5,849 bases of DNA, from positions 1-5,849 of the forward strand of contig JAIXSW010000426.1 in NCBI GenBank assembly GCA_027484495.1, given 5' to 3'. The translations under genes were made by a program, and so were the position numbers. The DNA comes from Gammaproteobacteria bacterium (GTDB lineage Bacteria; Pseudomonadota; Gammaproteobacteria; Enterobacterales; Alteromonadaceae). The notes beneath the pieces were generated by a model, which had not been told where the DNA came from, ran no database searches, and worked only from the letters and a program-made list of their open reading frames with translations. Position 1 is the stretch's first letter. Every line of letters starts with the position of its first letter. This document shows positions 5,791-5,849 of the stretch, piece by piece.

Positions 5791-5849
5791 CAACAGCGTC
5801 TGCCTGAACTTGATAAAGTAGTGATTTGTTTGGCGCAGATTAGACAACA
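5791..5849. other. Downstream end of the window, no supported feature
   Basis: The 59 bases after the isomerase stop show no terminator hairpin. A GTG at 5821 opens a frame to the window edge, but it has no ribosome binding site and is too short to judge. Confidence 0.5.

Noticed and set aside
5821..5849. A GTG-initiated frame running off the right edge as a new gene
   Set aside because: There is no ribosome binding site and only nine codons are visible.

Overview
The window most likely comes from a Gram-negative gammaproteobacterium, probably an aquatic Alteromonadales-type organism of the Rheinheimera/Alishewanella kind. The evidence is an outer-membrane TonB-dependent receptor of the Xanthomonas/Caulobacter/Alteromonadales type, balanced GC content, and a flavin-dependent halogenase beside a TonB receptor. 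The taxonomic call is inference; no rRNA or taxon-specific marker is present.

Layout from left to right. Positions 1-978, minus strand, hold the first 326 residues of a flavin-dependent tryptophan halogenase-family protein whose C-terminus lies outside the window. Positions 979-1107 are intergenic and hold a strong rho-independent terminator. Positions 1108-3870, minus strand, hold a complete 920-residue TonB-dependent receptor. Positions 3871-3979 are its AT-rich promoter region. Positions 3980-4930, minus strand, hold a galactose mutarotase (aldose 1-epimerase) that starts at TTG. Positions 4931-5010 are a divergent regulatory region. Positions 5011-5790, plus strand, hold a divergent triosephosphate isomerase. 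The last 59 bases show nothing I can support.

How the genes may work together: the receptor would import a ligand across the outer membrane, the mutarotase would interconvert the anomers of a released aldose, and the isomerase would act on a triose phosphate or similar sugar phosphate. This looks like part of a carbohydrate uptake and catabolism locus. The halogenase is the unusual member. Halogenases of this family are repeatedly found next to TonB receptors in such bacteria, but their natural substrates are mostly unknown. A 19-bp AT-rich near-palindrome occurs in both the receptor promoter and the mutarotase/isomerase divergent region, with 17 of 19 bases identical. It could be a shared operator, which would make these genes one regulon. 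The regulator itself is not in the window.

I found no tRNA, rRNA, CRISPR array, insertion sequence or attachment site.
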